A stretch of 64,000 nucleotides of DNA. Origin: Archilochus colubris. Its lineage: Eukaryota > Chordata > Aves > Apodiformes > Trochilidae. The notes beneath the pieces were generated by a model. It was not told the origin of the DNA, ran no database searches, and was given only the letters and a program-made list of their open reading frames with translations. The stretch is from contig CM041084.1 in assembly GCA_023079485.1 (NCBI GenBank), forward strand, positions 11,902,609 through 11,966,608, given 5' to 3'. A program made the position numbers and the translations under genes. Below are positions 10,901 through 25,210 of the stretch, piece after piece (the stretch's first letter is position 1; the number at the start of each line of letters is the position of its first letter).

Positions 10901-12999
10901 TTCTTCCTGCTTTTCTCTCATTTGAGCACTTAAGTTTTTGTGCTTCTCATCTGTCTCTTTTAACAAAACATGGAATTTAATATCCCTGAGACTTCTGCGC
11001 TTGTCAGATTCCTTTGCAATTAGTCACTTGGTAGAGGAGAGTGGAACTCGATGATAGACAGGAAAAGCGTGAGCTGCAAGTCTAATTTTCTTAGAAAACC
11101 AAGATGCACAAGTGATATCAAGCTAAAATAATCAAAACATTCTCCAGTTCACTGACTGTTCCTGAGAAAAGCAAAGCAGTGTTATATTTTTAAGTGGTAT
11201 TTGGTTTTATATTTTGCACTGGCTCTTACACAGCTGTTTAAAATGCATCACAAAATGCATCTTGACTTACACTTTATTATTACAAACAAATGCTAAGCAG
11301 AAACCATCTGTATCTTCCACTGTTAATGTCTACAGGATGCTGCAGTTAGCCAACTCTTATAATCACATTCTAAACATCAGACACAATTTTAAGACTTGTT
11401 AAATGTCTGTATTTCGTGCCATCATTTTGTGATGTTGAAGTTAAGCTTTAAAATATGGGTCATTGTTATGAAGATTTAGAGTCAAAACACTTCAGAAATG
11501 CTGAAGATGGTGCATAATTTTTTAATTTTCTCAACAACCTTGTTTTCAGTTAATTTAAGTCTCGTGGGTCAAACTGCCTGCTAACTTACATATGGCGTAG
11601 TCAGTCACACTGAAGTAAATAGCATTTCATGAAGTAAACATCAGTGAAGGGTTGCCCCATGGCTTTTGTTTTTTCAGGTGCTTTCTACTTATCTATATAT
11701 ATAATGCTGGCCATCTGGAAGGCACATAGGTACCGTTCCCACCACGCTGAACTCAAAGGCAGAAGCTGCCACTTGTTCAACCAGTGTGTTTGGGCCAGGG
11801 TACTGGAAGCTTTCATTCCTGCAGCTGTGGGTTTCTGCTGTGTGTCCCTGGGAGATATACCTTAAGTAAGGCTGCAGAACTGAGCCAAGGTTTTTATCAT
11901 GCACATTTTACTTTTACTTACAGTTTTCAGGACATGTTAAGTCTCTCTCCTTTGAATAATCCATGAAGTCTTCAAATGGGTAGTGTGACCTAATCTGCTG
12001 AATGATCTCATGCTTTGTCAGATGTAAAATATTATCCAAAGTGAATGAAATGAGATGGTTTGAAGTTTTGAAAGGACGTCTTTGGAATGTATGAACATAT
12101 TTGTTTCATCTTCCACATGTAACCCAAATAAAGAGCCTATTACGATGTACTCCCCATAGCATACAGTTCATTATGTTCAGCAACATGTCTCTCCCTTCTT
12201 GTATGAAAGCAAAGTATTCTCTTTCATCTCTGTTCCTGATAAAGACCTGCCACCTTTACTGCTTAATAATTGAAGGCAACCTACTACAGAAGCTTAGTGT
12301 TGGATGGCTGCCTGCACCAATAATATGAAAAAGAATCGAGTTATTATTTTTGATGGCTTTAGTAGTTATTAAAGCTGAAGTGTGTATGTCACGACTACAG
12401 GAATCTTTCAATGCTACCACTGACTAAATGAAACTCTGGCCTTGTTAAGGTTAATAGGGACTTCTGTATCACTAGAATCTTCGGTCAACAAGTCTCTCAG
12501 TTTCACAGTTTCTAAAGGAAATAATGAGTTAGATTGCTATTATTATCCATCTTACAGATAAGTTAATAGAATTACATTAATTAATCAATAGGATTCCAGA
12601 ACAATATTAATGTCATTGTCAGAATCTCTGTGCTAATATATGTGGGTGAAACTTCTTCTGGAGTTCCTGCTCACTTTTTTACAGATATGCAAATTTATTT
12701 GTATAGATTTGAAATTCAAATATGTATCTATGCTAATTCTGCATTATTATTTTCAAAATGAGTTAATTTCCAGAAATATTTTTTTTTCATAAATGGATTT
12801 TCTGAACGAATGGATCTAGTATGAACAAAAAATTCTCAGTCACTTGTGTGTTGGTTTTACTTACATATTTTGATAAATATATTTTTTTAAAGTTAGTTGT
12901 CCTGGAAGCTAATTCAGGGGTAAATCTGTTACAGGACAAGCAAATTCTCTAGAGCTTGCTTTTGATTTTCTTAAACAAAATCATAGCAAAACCTGTGAA
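7921..12999. other. Intergenic, no gene recognised
   Basis: Open frames here are at most 96 residues and match nothing I know. At 7928-7977 there are weak Pol III A- and B-box-like words. An octamer word (ATGCAAAT) lies at 12687. Apart from the poly-A at 10008, no repeat is clear. Confidence 0.6.
10008..10031. repeat. Poly-A tract, 24 bases
   Basis: Uninterrupted A run. I looked for a polyadenylated retrocopy upstream and found no recognisable body. Confidence 0.95.
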
Positions 13000-15295
13000 A
13001 AAAAAATACCCTCATGAAATTAGCATTGTAGCTTCAGTCTTCTACATTCTTAAAACCCAACCAACCAAGCATCCAACCAGTATTTCTGTATGGCTTGCAT
13101 ATATATATGTGGAATATATGTGTCACTCTGCTTTTTATCTATTTGGAAGGTCATTTCATATGTCTTCCACAAACAAATGGAGAATGAAGAGGATGTGAAA
13201 ATAGCTGATCAGATCAAGAACTACTCTGCAAATAGGATCAGCACTGGAAGGTTTTGTATGCTGGCATATGCTTTCATTTTATCAGGAGAATTTATACCCA
13301 GAACTGGAATTTACTGTGACAATGGAGTACATAGTCACACATAGAAAAACTTCAGCATGTTGTTGTGAGGCTGTGAAAAAAGGGAATTAAAAAAATAGTG
13401 GAAGAGTTTAATTGAAAACGGGTAGCTATGCATATTGAGTCTTTGAAACTTCCAACACTTATTGTCAATAATATACATATAATATTTTTAATTTTACCCA
13501 TACTATATATTTCACATTTCTGTACTTAGCAAGTCTTGAAAGAGACCCTTTGTATCTGGAGCATCAAATGCTGTTTTTCGATGCACCCTATAAAATGAAT
13601 TCCTAATAAAAAAATCAAGGCCAAGTAGCATGTAAATGGCAGAAGAGTATCCCTGGAGGCACAGTTGAGCATAAAAGTGAATGTGATAATAACTTTGGCT
13701 TATTCAACTCTTAAACATAACTTAGGGTGCAATTCCATTCAGATGAGATAATGTCTAACCTTGGCATACAGGGGAGCTGCCGTGGGCTGAAGCTTTTGCC
13801 CTCTTGCAGTTTATATGCAGTTATTATGATAAGCTTTTCTATTGTGATAACTCAAGTGAGTGCAGTTTGCCATTCAAAACAGAACCAACAAAGCTTTCAA
13901 TAAATGGAATACTGGCTATGCTGAATGCCAGATACAACATGAATCATTAGAAAAATCACTGTATATGCAAAAATTATTGAATGATCATGCCCTAGGCCTG
14001 CTTACAAATATCTTTCTTTCAATAGTGTATCCATTGATAATAGAGCTCACTAAACACGCATTTCACCTTCAGATAACCATAACAAAGATAAAATATTTAG
14101 CTGTGTGCCATGTAATGTATCAAGCACCCATGTTAATACCACATATGTGCAAGCAATTTCAATAGAATACCACACATGCAAAGAAATCATCCAGTACATA
14201 ACAAAAAGGGCTGCATTAGTTTAAAAATTATTTTTGCTGACCCTACTTAACACATTGTTTGAAATAGAAGATATTAAATTAATCTAGAAAATCAAATATA
14301 TTTTCATTAAAAAAAAATTACACAAATAGATTTTGGAATAATATCTCATGGGTAAGCTTGTTTTAAGAGACGACTAATTGGAGGGTTACATAATGTTGTT
14401 AGTAAGCAATTAAAATTCAACTAAGCCTTAAAATTTAGGCCTCAGGGAACCCTGGTTGAATTTACGCATATTTAAAAAATAAAAGTACAAACTGCTTTCA
14501 AAATGCCATTAGACGCCATGAATATATAAGAGTTTTCTCTTAAATGATCCATTTAGCCTTGCTTAAAGGATCTGGAGAAGCTGACTCTGGAACTGTAAAA
14601 AACTGCTTTGCCTTTTTGGTTTTATTATACCCAGTGTATTCCTCAGATGGCAAATTTTGCTTTCTTCACATGTATTAGTGGTTCACTTTTTAGGGTACTC
14701 ATATTGGCAGTGGAGAATTTTAGGTCACCATGATGGTAGTTATTGAACTAGTGAAAAATTAAAAACTCCCCATTTTATAGTCCTTTTGGGACTGTGGAGA
14801 AGCTGGAAGGAAAGCAGCTATAGATGATAAGAGAAAGCTGGTGGAAACTTGTGCCTCTGGTGGCAAAGTAGAAGCTGGCCAGGTAAGGGGCAAGAGAAGA
14901 GGAAAATGGAGGCTATGGAATGGGAAATTATGGTAACAGCAGTTTTAAGTGAGATTGAGGAGAATGGCAGAGTTGTTGCTCAAGAAGCAGTATTGGAAAG
15001 AGATACCTGCACTGATTTTTTTCCAGGAAAGTCACAATCTGCCAGTTTATAGCTCCAGAAATATGATTCATCTTCCAGATAGCTTTAGTGGTTAGACCGA
15101 TAGTTTTTCCCATGACAGCTTCTGGGAAAGCAGATCGTGTTTAGCCACCTCCTCTCTGGCTTCTCCACAGCCCTGGGATGCCAGGGAGGAGGCAGGCAGA
15201 GGGGATTTCGGTAACTTGAACCCTTTCGCACCGTTCTCAAGCTGCTATGAAGGATCTGCGAGTTTGGAACAGCAAGAGCTGCTGTTGGTCTTCAA

Positions 15296-15309
15296 CCTCT
15301 AGAGGGCGA
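15296..15309 (+). promoter_or_regulatory. CTCF-like motif
   Basis: CCTCTAGAGGGCGA matches 12 of 14 positions of CCASYAGRKGGCRS, including the AGAGGGC core, and contains a CpG. The surrounding 15130-15320 is more G+C-rich than its flanks. Confidence 0.4.
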
Positions 15310-18300
15310 GTGATCCCTGTTAAACCCTCCTGGAAGCAGGATTTTGTCCCTTGTTACACGTCCCGTGTCCCGTATTATTGCTTCTACTGTTGTCGCGTTT
15401 AAAACTATTATCACCTCTTCTTATTGCAAAGCCTCACCCTAACCCTTTCTTCCTGCTCACGCTGCTGTTTTTAGCTTCCTTTCTTTTACCACTCCTTTTT
15501 TACCACTTCCTTTCTTTTACCCCTTACTGGTTGTGCTGCCGGCCAAAAGGAGCTCTCTGCTGGCACAGGTGGCAGTGGGACAAGACATGCACTTAGGGCT
15601 CATTACATAGGTGTGAGTATATTATAAAGCTAAAATCTGACATTTCAGCAAAATGATAGAACTCCTCTAATGCTCTTCACTGTCTCTCTGGGCAGTGAGT
15701 GCAGTTATTGCATATACAATTTATAATCTATTTAAACAATCAGGGTTGAGATGTGGATTCCCACTGAAATCAATGCGGGATTTGTAATACGTGGTCTAGG
15801 TTGGTTTTCTGTTGTTTTCCACCAAACTGATTATGTCATGACAGGGCTTTGAAATTAGGTCATTTTAACTTGAAAATGAAAGCAAAATCTTGTGATTTTG
15901 CAAATGTAGCCAAAAGAAGCTATACTTTAAAGTGCTGCAAAAGTGCTGGCTGGTCTGAAAAGTCAGGCTGAAGATATTTCAATTGAAACAAAAATGGAAA
16001 GACTTTTTCCTAGTCTAGGAAGAACAATATCTACAGTTTCACAGCATAATGGAGATAAGGCCATGTTTGTATGATACAAGACAGAGTTGTTTTCTAGATA
16101 CTTTTTCTATCTTCAAGTATTTGGTACAGGTAAACTGCAGAGTGCATCCCCATGTGTAGAGACTTGCCTGAGTTACAGAAACAGTGTTATTCAGAGACCA
16201 TGGCAAAAGCATCTCCACAGGACAAGATATAATATGACACTGATGCACTTCAAATGTTTCTAGTTTTGTGTCTAGCTTATCCAGCACTCCACTAGTGCAG
16301 ACACACCTAGAAGTATTGAGTATTTGTGGAAAATTGATCTGTGACTATGAAGACTAGCATGCAAAAGCCTATGAAGAGTAGAATGATCCTAGCTACCCTC
16401 ATGGCTTTAAACAGAGAACACTTATTAAAATCACAAGGCTAAATCACATGAGATTTACTAGAAATACCAGTTTACTGTGTACTATCCACTTTGGGCACTA
16501 AACAATACTGTGAACAAAATAGCATATCATCAAAGACAGTATTCATTAGTTAATTAGCTAACAATCTCCAGTCTCTTTTCATTTTCTGTGTACTTGGTTT
16601 TGTGTACCAGTTAACAATCTCATCTTAGTTTTGTGAAATATAATGCAAAGATAGGTATCTAGTTAGTATTTCTCTAAAGTCTAGGAGAAATGCTCCACTC
16701 AGGAGTCTGGGAAAGAGGCAGTTTCAGAAGGAGAATGACTTGGTTCTGGAGAAACAACCTGAAGAAATCAGAGCCAAAACTGCAGAGGCTCAGTAAAGCC
16801 ACTCACTTTGGCTGTTACAGATCTGAAAAGAACAAGAAACCAGAAGAGATTGGAGGCCTCTTGACTTCAGATGTAAGAAGACAAAGTTGAAGTGTTCACT
16901 GATTCATTAATACTGCCAGTGCAAAAAATCACTTTAATTAAAACTCATCCTGTCTGCCAAGGGAGAGGGCACCATGTGGTTGAGCTGGCAGCTGACTTTA
17001 GCAAATAGATTGTAGGATTCTATATACAGTATTTTCTTGAAGAACTAGAACATCATTGTTGAATTAATGTTTCTGTCCTTTGTATCCCTTAACAAAGGGA
17101 ATGCTGATTTTTCTCTAAAGCAATGATCAGTGAGGTTTTCCCATGTACATTCAAGCTCTTGCACATCTTCACAGAATTAAAAGTTTAATTTATAGTTAAA
17201 TATATATGTATATGTAAACTGTGTATTTATTAATTGTAGTTGTGGTTAAAGGTCATGATTAAAGGTGAAAATCTTCTTGCCTGAGGACTTCACATGGAAA
17301 TGAAAGGACAATATTTGTCCTGAGACTGTCCAAGTGAAATCGGATGAAAATATTTGCTGCTGATGAATGGGAAATATGATTTAGAAATGCCTTGAAATAA
17401 GCATAGTGAAAACATTATCCATAATTTTCAGTTGTGGTTTTCCAATTAAATCAGAGCATAACCTATTTGACAATTAGCATGCGATGATGCCTGTCCCTAG
17501 TGGTAAATAAATATCAGTTTGACCTTAGTATGATAAAAGCTTTTTATTTTTTAACTCTTGTGGAATGCACATGTTTGGAACCAGGCTGACACCAAATACT
17601 TCTTACTGAAATATATATCCCACTCACTGAGTGGAAATGTGATGTGGAGTGTTTACTGTGGGTGAAGTTCAACACAAAGGAAAGGGAAATGAGGCCAGTA
17701 TTGTCAGAGATTTCAGCTGCACAGAAAATACTCTGTGTCAGCAGCAGAAAGTGCAAGGCAGAGTGCTGCATGACACAGGATGGCAGCACAGATCAGCAAT
17801 ACTGACTTCAGCCCGTTGAAAGGATAATAAACCCTGTGTTCTCCTTACAGAAATTTGTGATTTTTGTTGGGGCTATTTTGTTCATGGCATATTGTGAACA
17901 TGTGACTGTTCTCCTTAAAGGTCATCCACCTTCAACTGGACTGAAGTCAAGCTCATCTCCTATGGCTTGGTCTATCTCTAAATGAAAACACTCATGGGTG
18001 AAGAAACAAGCTCCTAGAGAATGTATGTTCTTGAGTGGATAAAGTTAGATGTCCCAGAACAATTCCTGGCATTGTTGAAATTAAATGAGTGGTTTGCTAT
18101 CAGCTTTAATGGGACCAGAATTTCAATGCTAGGCTAGGATCTTCAATAGATCAAAGGAAAAGATAGTGAGATTCAGGCATTTAAATCATTGAGTCACTTG
18201 GGTTTGAAAGCAGTATTGCAGAGGAGTGATATAACCTGTTTGAAAATCTTAATCCCAAATCCACATCCAATCACTTGCCTAACAGACCTAATTCATGGAC

Positions 18301-19040
18301 ATTTTGCACATTTGTAATCTCTTATTTAATGCAAATTTCTTGAGGAAGTGTGTAACCTTGCCTTTAGGCAATGTTATTACAGGGATTTCTATACTTTAAA
18401 GGGTTTCAGTTTGCAAATTTCATATATTGTTTTATTCTCCTTGAATTTCTGTTGTGTAAGGACATCCACAAGGTAAAATTCATCTATCATTTCCAACAGA
18501 AGAAAACTTTGTCTTTCCATAGATTGTACATAGCAGTTCAGGTTAATTTCTGCATTCCTATCAGCTCTCTTGTGTGTCTGGGTTTCCATTCCACAAATGC
18601 AGCTTCTCAACTTTAAGCGTGCCAGTTTTTCTTTTACATTCACATGAAATTGCTTCCATGTTTAAAGTGCACGTTAGCAGAATCAAAGACCTTAGGTAAT
18701 GCACTGTGAGATAGTGCGTGTTCTCTAAATTCTGTGACTCAGTGGGGTGTAATAAATGAATAATGACCTTGCATTTTCATGTCACAATGACAGCATTTCT
18801 TTAATTTAATCCATTGCATTTATTTTTCCAGGGAAAAAATCTCATTTAATAGTAATCTTGAAAAAGGAAAAAAAAAAGGGAATTTTCTTTCGTTCACTAA
18901 GTCATTTGTTCTTCTTTTATGTGCATTCAGCTCTTGTCCCTCCTGAAAGACTCTATGGTAACTGGAGATAAAATGAAGTTATGACATCTCATGAGAAAAG
19001 AGGCTGAAATCTGAACAAATGAGAGAAGAAAGGGTTTCTT

Positions 19041-19068
19041 TTCACTGTTTCACTGTTTCACTGTTCTT
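19041..19068. repeat. Short tandem repeat of TTTCACTG
   Basis: Three consecutive eight-base units, followed by a related TTTTCACTCG. Confidence 0.85.
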
Positions 19069-19998
19069 TTCACTCGTTTTGACTGACATTTACTGAGCAG
19101 CAGTATCTACTAAACACTATATTAGAAAATAGGTTTTACTTTCTTGATATAGCTAGCACTGAAATAGGTACTTTTTAACACATTTTATTTCTTGTCTTTT
19201 TAATTAAAAACCCAAACTCTTCACCTGTCCTTTAAATGCTGCAGTGAAGACAAAGGTCAGATTCTTTATCTTCATATAAAGATGATTACAATAATCTCCT
19301 TACACATTCCCTTCAAAAAGCTGACTTTTCAGTGCCCTCCATATCTTCCTTGCAGTCCTTCTTTGCTTCTGGACATCCTTGTTTCATTCCCATTTACTGG
19401 CAATGCACATAAGCACACAGATTTGGTGCAAAAATGACTGCACATTGTGCCCACTATCATTAGATACAGTGAAGATAATAAATGAAAAAGAAGTTAGCTG
19501 TAAGCAGGAAGAATTCTGCAATGAGTTGAGACAATCTGTGTCAATGTCAAAAGGAGGAAGGACATTTGCACAGCATATATTATGCAGCTCTAAACATTTT
19601 CTTGAATATACATTCTGAGCACATAGCCCTTATGATAGAGGTTGTAAAGGAATTTTTAACTTTTAATCCTCAGGGCTCCATCCTGCAATGCAGTGTTGAA
19701 AGCCTGAAACACCTTCTGAAATCATGAAAGTGGTGGCAAAATATTAGCTGATTTAAATTATCATATATCCATTGAAGTCTTTCTCCTCATGTCAGTAACA
19801 TTTTACACCAGCAAAAATCCTAGTCCTCAGAAAACAGAATATAGCACTTCTGGAAATTATTCAGCCCTTTACAAGGTCAGATTAGCAGACATGAACAGCA
19901 CCATGAAACATATTCCCAAGGAACACCTGGGATTTCATATATCTTGTGTCTCCATAGGAATTTTGGTGCTAAGAAAGCAATCTGCATAATTTGAAGAT

Positions 19999-20019
19999 GG
20001 GAGGCGTGGGGCGGGGGGG
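19999..20019 (+). promoter_or_regulatory. G-quadruplex-capable run with a GC box
   Basis: Runs of G at 19999-20001, 20008-20011 and 20013-20019 allow four G3 tracts with loops of six, one to two, and one bases. The run contains GTGGGGCGGGG, a strong Sp1/KLF-type site, in otherwise AT-rich desert. Confidence 0.5.
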
Positions 20020-23000
20020 AACTGAGCAGTAACTATTTACTAGTAATAATAAGGTGGCAGTAAAGTGGCAAAAATTCTAATCCTGTCATATTCTGATACT
20101 CTCAGATTAGACAGGAAATTAATTTTTAAAACAGCCAACATGACTAGAGATAATCAAGTTGTCCTCAGTATTTTTTTTTAAAGAATGGTTGATAATTTAA
20201 AAATTACCTGGAATAGATCCGGCTGTAATTTCTTAACTCCAAGTAAAAGCAGCCAAGATTACTCCAACAGTACATCTGAGCACTGTGAATTTATATGGAT
20301 ACATGAGGTATAATGGATAATCTGACAAATGTAACTATTATGGTTTGAACACACCACCAAAATAACTCCCTGCCTTCTGGAAAGTAACAGTACGTTTTAG
20401 AATAGCCTAGACTCAATTCATATTGATCCACACAAAGAATAATGACCAACCACACTGTTTCAGTAGAATTAATCCAATCTCTTTCCCTAGTTCCCTTGTT
20501 GAACCCTCAAGAGAGAATTATAGATTTCTTATACTGTTATGCTCATTCACTTTGTGGCAATGACCTACTTTCTGTTTAACACAGTGAACATGGGACTCTG
20601 TGTGAACATACAGCATTAGGCTTATACATATAGTGTAGTGTTTGTCAGAGATAAAATCTGACATCCCATAAATCTTTGATCTTGAAAGGAAATGGGGCTT
20701 ATTTGCATTTAAGTACTTGCAAGCAATTGCAGGTAATCCAAATCAAAGACAGGAGAAGCTTTTTATGAGTAATTCACATTTAAAAATTCTAGGCAAAAAC
20801 CATTTTGGGTTTTATTTGCTCAGAGAAGCATCAGCACTGAATTTACACAAGTTTATGAGAATATCTTCTTTCTGACTCCCTGTGACTTTGCCTTTGGTCA
20901 TTGCAAAAGAAATGCTAATTAATGGAGCATAAAGTGGTATTTATTTGTTTCTTGTAAGTCTCTTACTTGAAAAGATGCAACCTGGAGGGGATGCTGATAT
21001 CAGTTATTACATAAAGCAAATAACATGTCTCCTCAAATGCTGCATTTTTGCACATGTACCGGAAAGAATGGAAAGTCAGGTAATGAATAACAGAAAGGTT
21101 TGGCTCAAAGGAGTGTGATCTGCAATATAAAGACTTTACCTGAGAATTACAAGCACAAAAGTAATATGGTTGGCACGTGGTATGCTGGGCCTTATGTCAT
21201 GGCTGCTTTGGTACAGGGCAAAGCTGTGATAATCCTGCATGGTTTTATGCCAGGGAGAAAATGGATGTGCTTGAAGTGTGGAAAATTTGATGATCCCGTT
21301 GTCAATGAGTGATGTCCTTTGTATGAAGTCAGAAAGGATCAAAAAATGAAAAACAGATTTTTGTGGTTTGAAAATTTGGCTTGACTAGAAGAAAAATTCA
21401 ATGGCAAAAATTCTCTGCAAATAGAATTTTCACTAGATAATTATTATTGGAGGGGTTTTTGTTTTGTTTTGTTTTGTTTTAAATGACAGACTGGCTTTTT
21501 TTAAGGTCACTTTAAAATAAATCAGTATTTTTGCTCAGCAGCACTGGGCAATATTTTGTGACATGGATAGGACTTTAAGTTGTCTTCTAATTCAGAGTCC
21601 TCAAAATGAATGCAGACTGTTGTACATACAGATGTTCATGGAATTCATAGTGCAGGGCAGGTTTTTATATTGTTCTTTTCAGTCAGCATTCTTCCAGTGT
21701 CTTCCTAAAAGTTGTGGTGAAACTGGGTGTTGATGCTCACTATAGATAAAGATATCAGTATCTGGGTGAGTAGTTAGGACTTATCTACATAAGAACATTT
21801 AGCCAAAGATAGAGTTTAGCTACTTGGTCTAGTGTGCATGGCCTAGTTTTCTGCTGGTGTATGCTTGTGAATCATGGCTGCTTGACTGAGGGTGTATATA
21901 AAAAATGTATGACAGAAGCTACTTTATTTTTTACTGCAACTCTATGAGAAATATAACTTATTTTCATCTATGCAAAAAGAAAGATACAATGAAAATTAAA
22001 AATACCACTTTGTTTCTTATACAGTCTTATCATAAAATATCACCAAAAAACATTTTTACAAATTCTGGAATATTTTTAAAATCAATGTTTTTTTCTTTAA
22101 ATTCTGCCCTTTCTCATGTTTAACAAAAATATTTTTTTCATTTGAAAATGAAAAAAACTCCATAATAAATGAAAATCAATGCTGCCAAAGGACATTATCA
22201 GTGATAGACCCTTAGGTTTACTTTTTATGTGCCTATATGACCACACACTTTTTTTAAAGTTTAGAGCAGTGCTTCTGTAACTGCTACTTGTCCTATGTTA
22301 TTTGACAACCAAACCTTTTACAGTGAATCAAAGAACATGATGAGTAGTCATTACTGACATGCCAAGTTTCAAATACAAGTTTATCTGGTTTTTGAGTGAT
22401 CGCTCTGGGGGAAAAGTGCTCATATCACTATTTTTCACAGTTCAGGAAAAGCATAGTTTTTCACCTTCTCATAATTTGAAATACCTAACCAACTTTACCT
22501 ATGCTGTAAAAGTTAATTAGTAGCTATTATAACATTCCTTTTACTTTTTGACAAGCCGTATGTATATAATTATGGTTTTACATCCTTTCATTCCGTGCAT
22601 TGCATCATCTGAACCTGCATGGTAAATGAGAATTATTGTCTCTGTGTTTTCTAGCGATATTAATGTTCAAAGTCAGAGTGAAATGTCCTTCATGTAAAGG
22701 AGTTTAATCCTGGAGTAATTATGTTCTTCTTTCATCTTCACTCACAAGATGGAAAAGAGAAAAAAAAAATCCAAGCCACTAAAAACATACTGTCGTTGAA
22801 TAAGTCTTTCCATGATGACTGTAAGGGAATAGATAGACCGCAAACTTTTTCAAACAGTCAAAAGAAATCCTTTCATGTGGTTTGGATCTCAGAAACCATG
22901 TTTGAAAATATGTCATGTATGAAATGAATAATGTTGGAAGTAGTGCTGCTATGCTCCAGCAGCTTTGTTCGTAGTGCTTTCTAAGTTGATTGAAAACAAT

Positions 23001-25210
23001 CAGCTGGAAAGACCTGGATACACAGGGAAGTGGCCCTTATGAAGATATGTAATTTCCCTCTTATTATGATAATTAAAGAAAATTGCCTTCAATAATACAA
23101 AATGATATATCTATATTGGTTCAATTTAACTAATGTTCCATAGCTGCACAGGCAATCCATGAAAGCAAATAAAAAGATATTCAGCTAGAATTTATGGAGA
23201 GTGTTCAAGAAACTCTCCAAAAGGTGGACTGAGGTTTACAGTTTCCCCACTATAGATCCTGCTTTATGCTACTCAAGAGATTTTCTACATTCTTTTTATA
23301 CATTTATAATGTAACAGTTACTGACTCTCCTGATAAATCTGATTTGGTGGAGACAACATTGCAAAGTGACAAATGCTGTTGTTTTCCTTTGACAAAGAGA
23401 AAGTCTATATTTTTTTTTCAGTTACGTAATTTCACTTACGAAGAACAAGAACAAATAAAAGAGAAATCTCTTTTAAGTTTTTTCCCAAGCTACTCAAGGT
23501 TCAATTGATATCTTTTAAGTTAACATTAATAGAATTTCAATCTAAGCTGCCTTATCCCTGATTTAAAGTGAGTAAAGTTATGTTGCAACTACATTATGCA
23601 ATGTGGAAAATATAAAAGCTGTGGTCAGAACCATAGTTTTATGTTTCCTGATTTATTTCCAAACTATTACTATATCTTTGTGATACATTTTTCATTTCCA
23701 TTTTCTTTAGGAGATGAGAAAACAGAGAAAAACATATGGATACTGAAGTGTTCCCATTTATTTTGAGCACAGAATCATTCTTTAAGTGAAATGTAACTTT
23801 ATTGATTGCAGTGATCACAGTTTATGTTCTAGCAGTAACTATGAGAAATCAACATTTTCCAAATGCTACTGAAGAATACAACCCTTTTTTCTCTAAATGT
23901 AGGGGATCATGAACTTGCACAAAAAAAATGTGAGAACTTCAAGTTTGTTGATTCTGTTGACCCAGTAACTATTGCAGTGTGATTTGCCTATCTACAGGCA
24001 TGCTAATATAGGTCTATTAAGTCTGGCATCCATAAAGCTTTTATCATTTGAAGGAGGACCCGATTTTCCTAGCACTTTGTGCAGGAGCCTTAAAACACAC
24101 CTACTGCCAGCTAATGAACTACAGTGATGAAGTAATGACACAATTGTAGCTTACATTTGTTAGCAGAGCAACTGCCAAGCTTTATCTTGTGAACTGAAGC
24201 TCTAGTGGGAAGTGGAAGGACTCTCAGTGATTTCAGTTTGGGAGCTGAGGCTGTCATCTACAGCAGCAGAATGACCTTGTGCACACTTTGACACTTGCAA
24301 AAGATTGGTTTTCCAAGCCTCTTAAATCTTAACTTGTTCTGCTTAGATTGCCAACAAGTCTGCCAGTAAGCGCCAGTTACAAAGTGGTTTCCTGCTCAAG
24401 GATGAGGTGCAAGGTTGAGTCTCATGACCAGCCCATGAGGGGTTACACTTAGAATAGACTTTAACCAGTAATCAAAGTTGGAAGATTCTGAATAATTGCT
24501 AGTTTCCTAAATCATTAAAGCTCACACCTTTGAGCTAAACTTATCAACAATTTGAATTTAAATTTAAATGAATATTTGGAAACTTACTTTAAAGCAAAGT
24601 GGTAGCAGGATGAATGAATTACTTTGTTTTGTAGTGTTGGCAGAAAAACAGGCACTGGACAAAGTAAAATATTTCAGCTGTGCTGGCAAGATATTTGCAA
24701 TGGAAGACTGTTTTATAGTAGTCTGGCTTTTAAATAATGCATGTAAACTGTATGTTGGGTTCAGTGGTTCATCTGTTTCTTCAAGTGAAAGGGTTTTGCG
24801 TAAAATCTCCAATTTTTTCATAAGTAGCTGGAACTCACCCTTTGTCTTCTGACTATAAGCTTTATCTATCTATACCTCTACACCAACACTTATGGGGTTT
24901 TTTTGCTTGGTTTGTTGGTTGTTTTTTGTGATCATGGCATCTAAACATGCTACAAGGTTTTATTATACACCTAGAATGCTTCTATTAGGATTTTTTTCCA
25001 CCAGGATTTTGCAGACATGTTACAGAACAAAAATTCTTCGAGGTCACACATGTTGTGAAACCTTAAGTTTCAAAGAGCATATATCACCTGCCACTCCCTG
25101 CCTACGTCGTTCCTACATCAAGTCGTTTATTGATTTTGGTTCTTCATTTTTTTCTTTCTCTGATGCAACATTAAAAACCTTTTAGAAATTAGTGATGGAC
25201 CAACAGCTTT
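20020..25210. other. Intergenic, no gene recognised
   Basis: Very AT-rich. The segment around 20880-20960 contains GCTAATTAATGG and looks like homeodomain-rich non-coding DNA. A palindromic AATTTAAATTTAAAT word lies at about 24550. No open frame over 97 residues. Confidence 0.55.
21455..21480. repeat. (GTTTT)n simple repeat
   Basis: Four to five GTTTT units on the plus strand. Confidence 0.9.

Larger units (their letters stand above)
13000..19998. other. Intergenic, no gene recognised
   Basis: AT-rich DNA. A more G+C-rich island at about 14800-15600 includes the CTCF-like site at 15296. CCCTAACCC at about 15437 is just two telomere-like units and is probably chance. Open frames up to 101 residues (13860-14165) have no recognisable domain. 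Confidence 0.6.

Noticed and set aside
15431..15445. Telomere-like CCCTAACCC
   Set aside because: Only about two units, expected by chance in 64 kb.
16961..16973. AGAGGGCAC as a CTCF site
   Set aside because: The core matches, but four of the five preceding positions do not; too weak.
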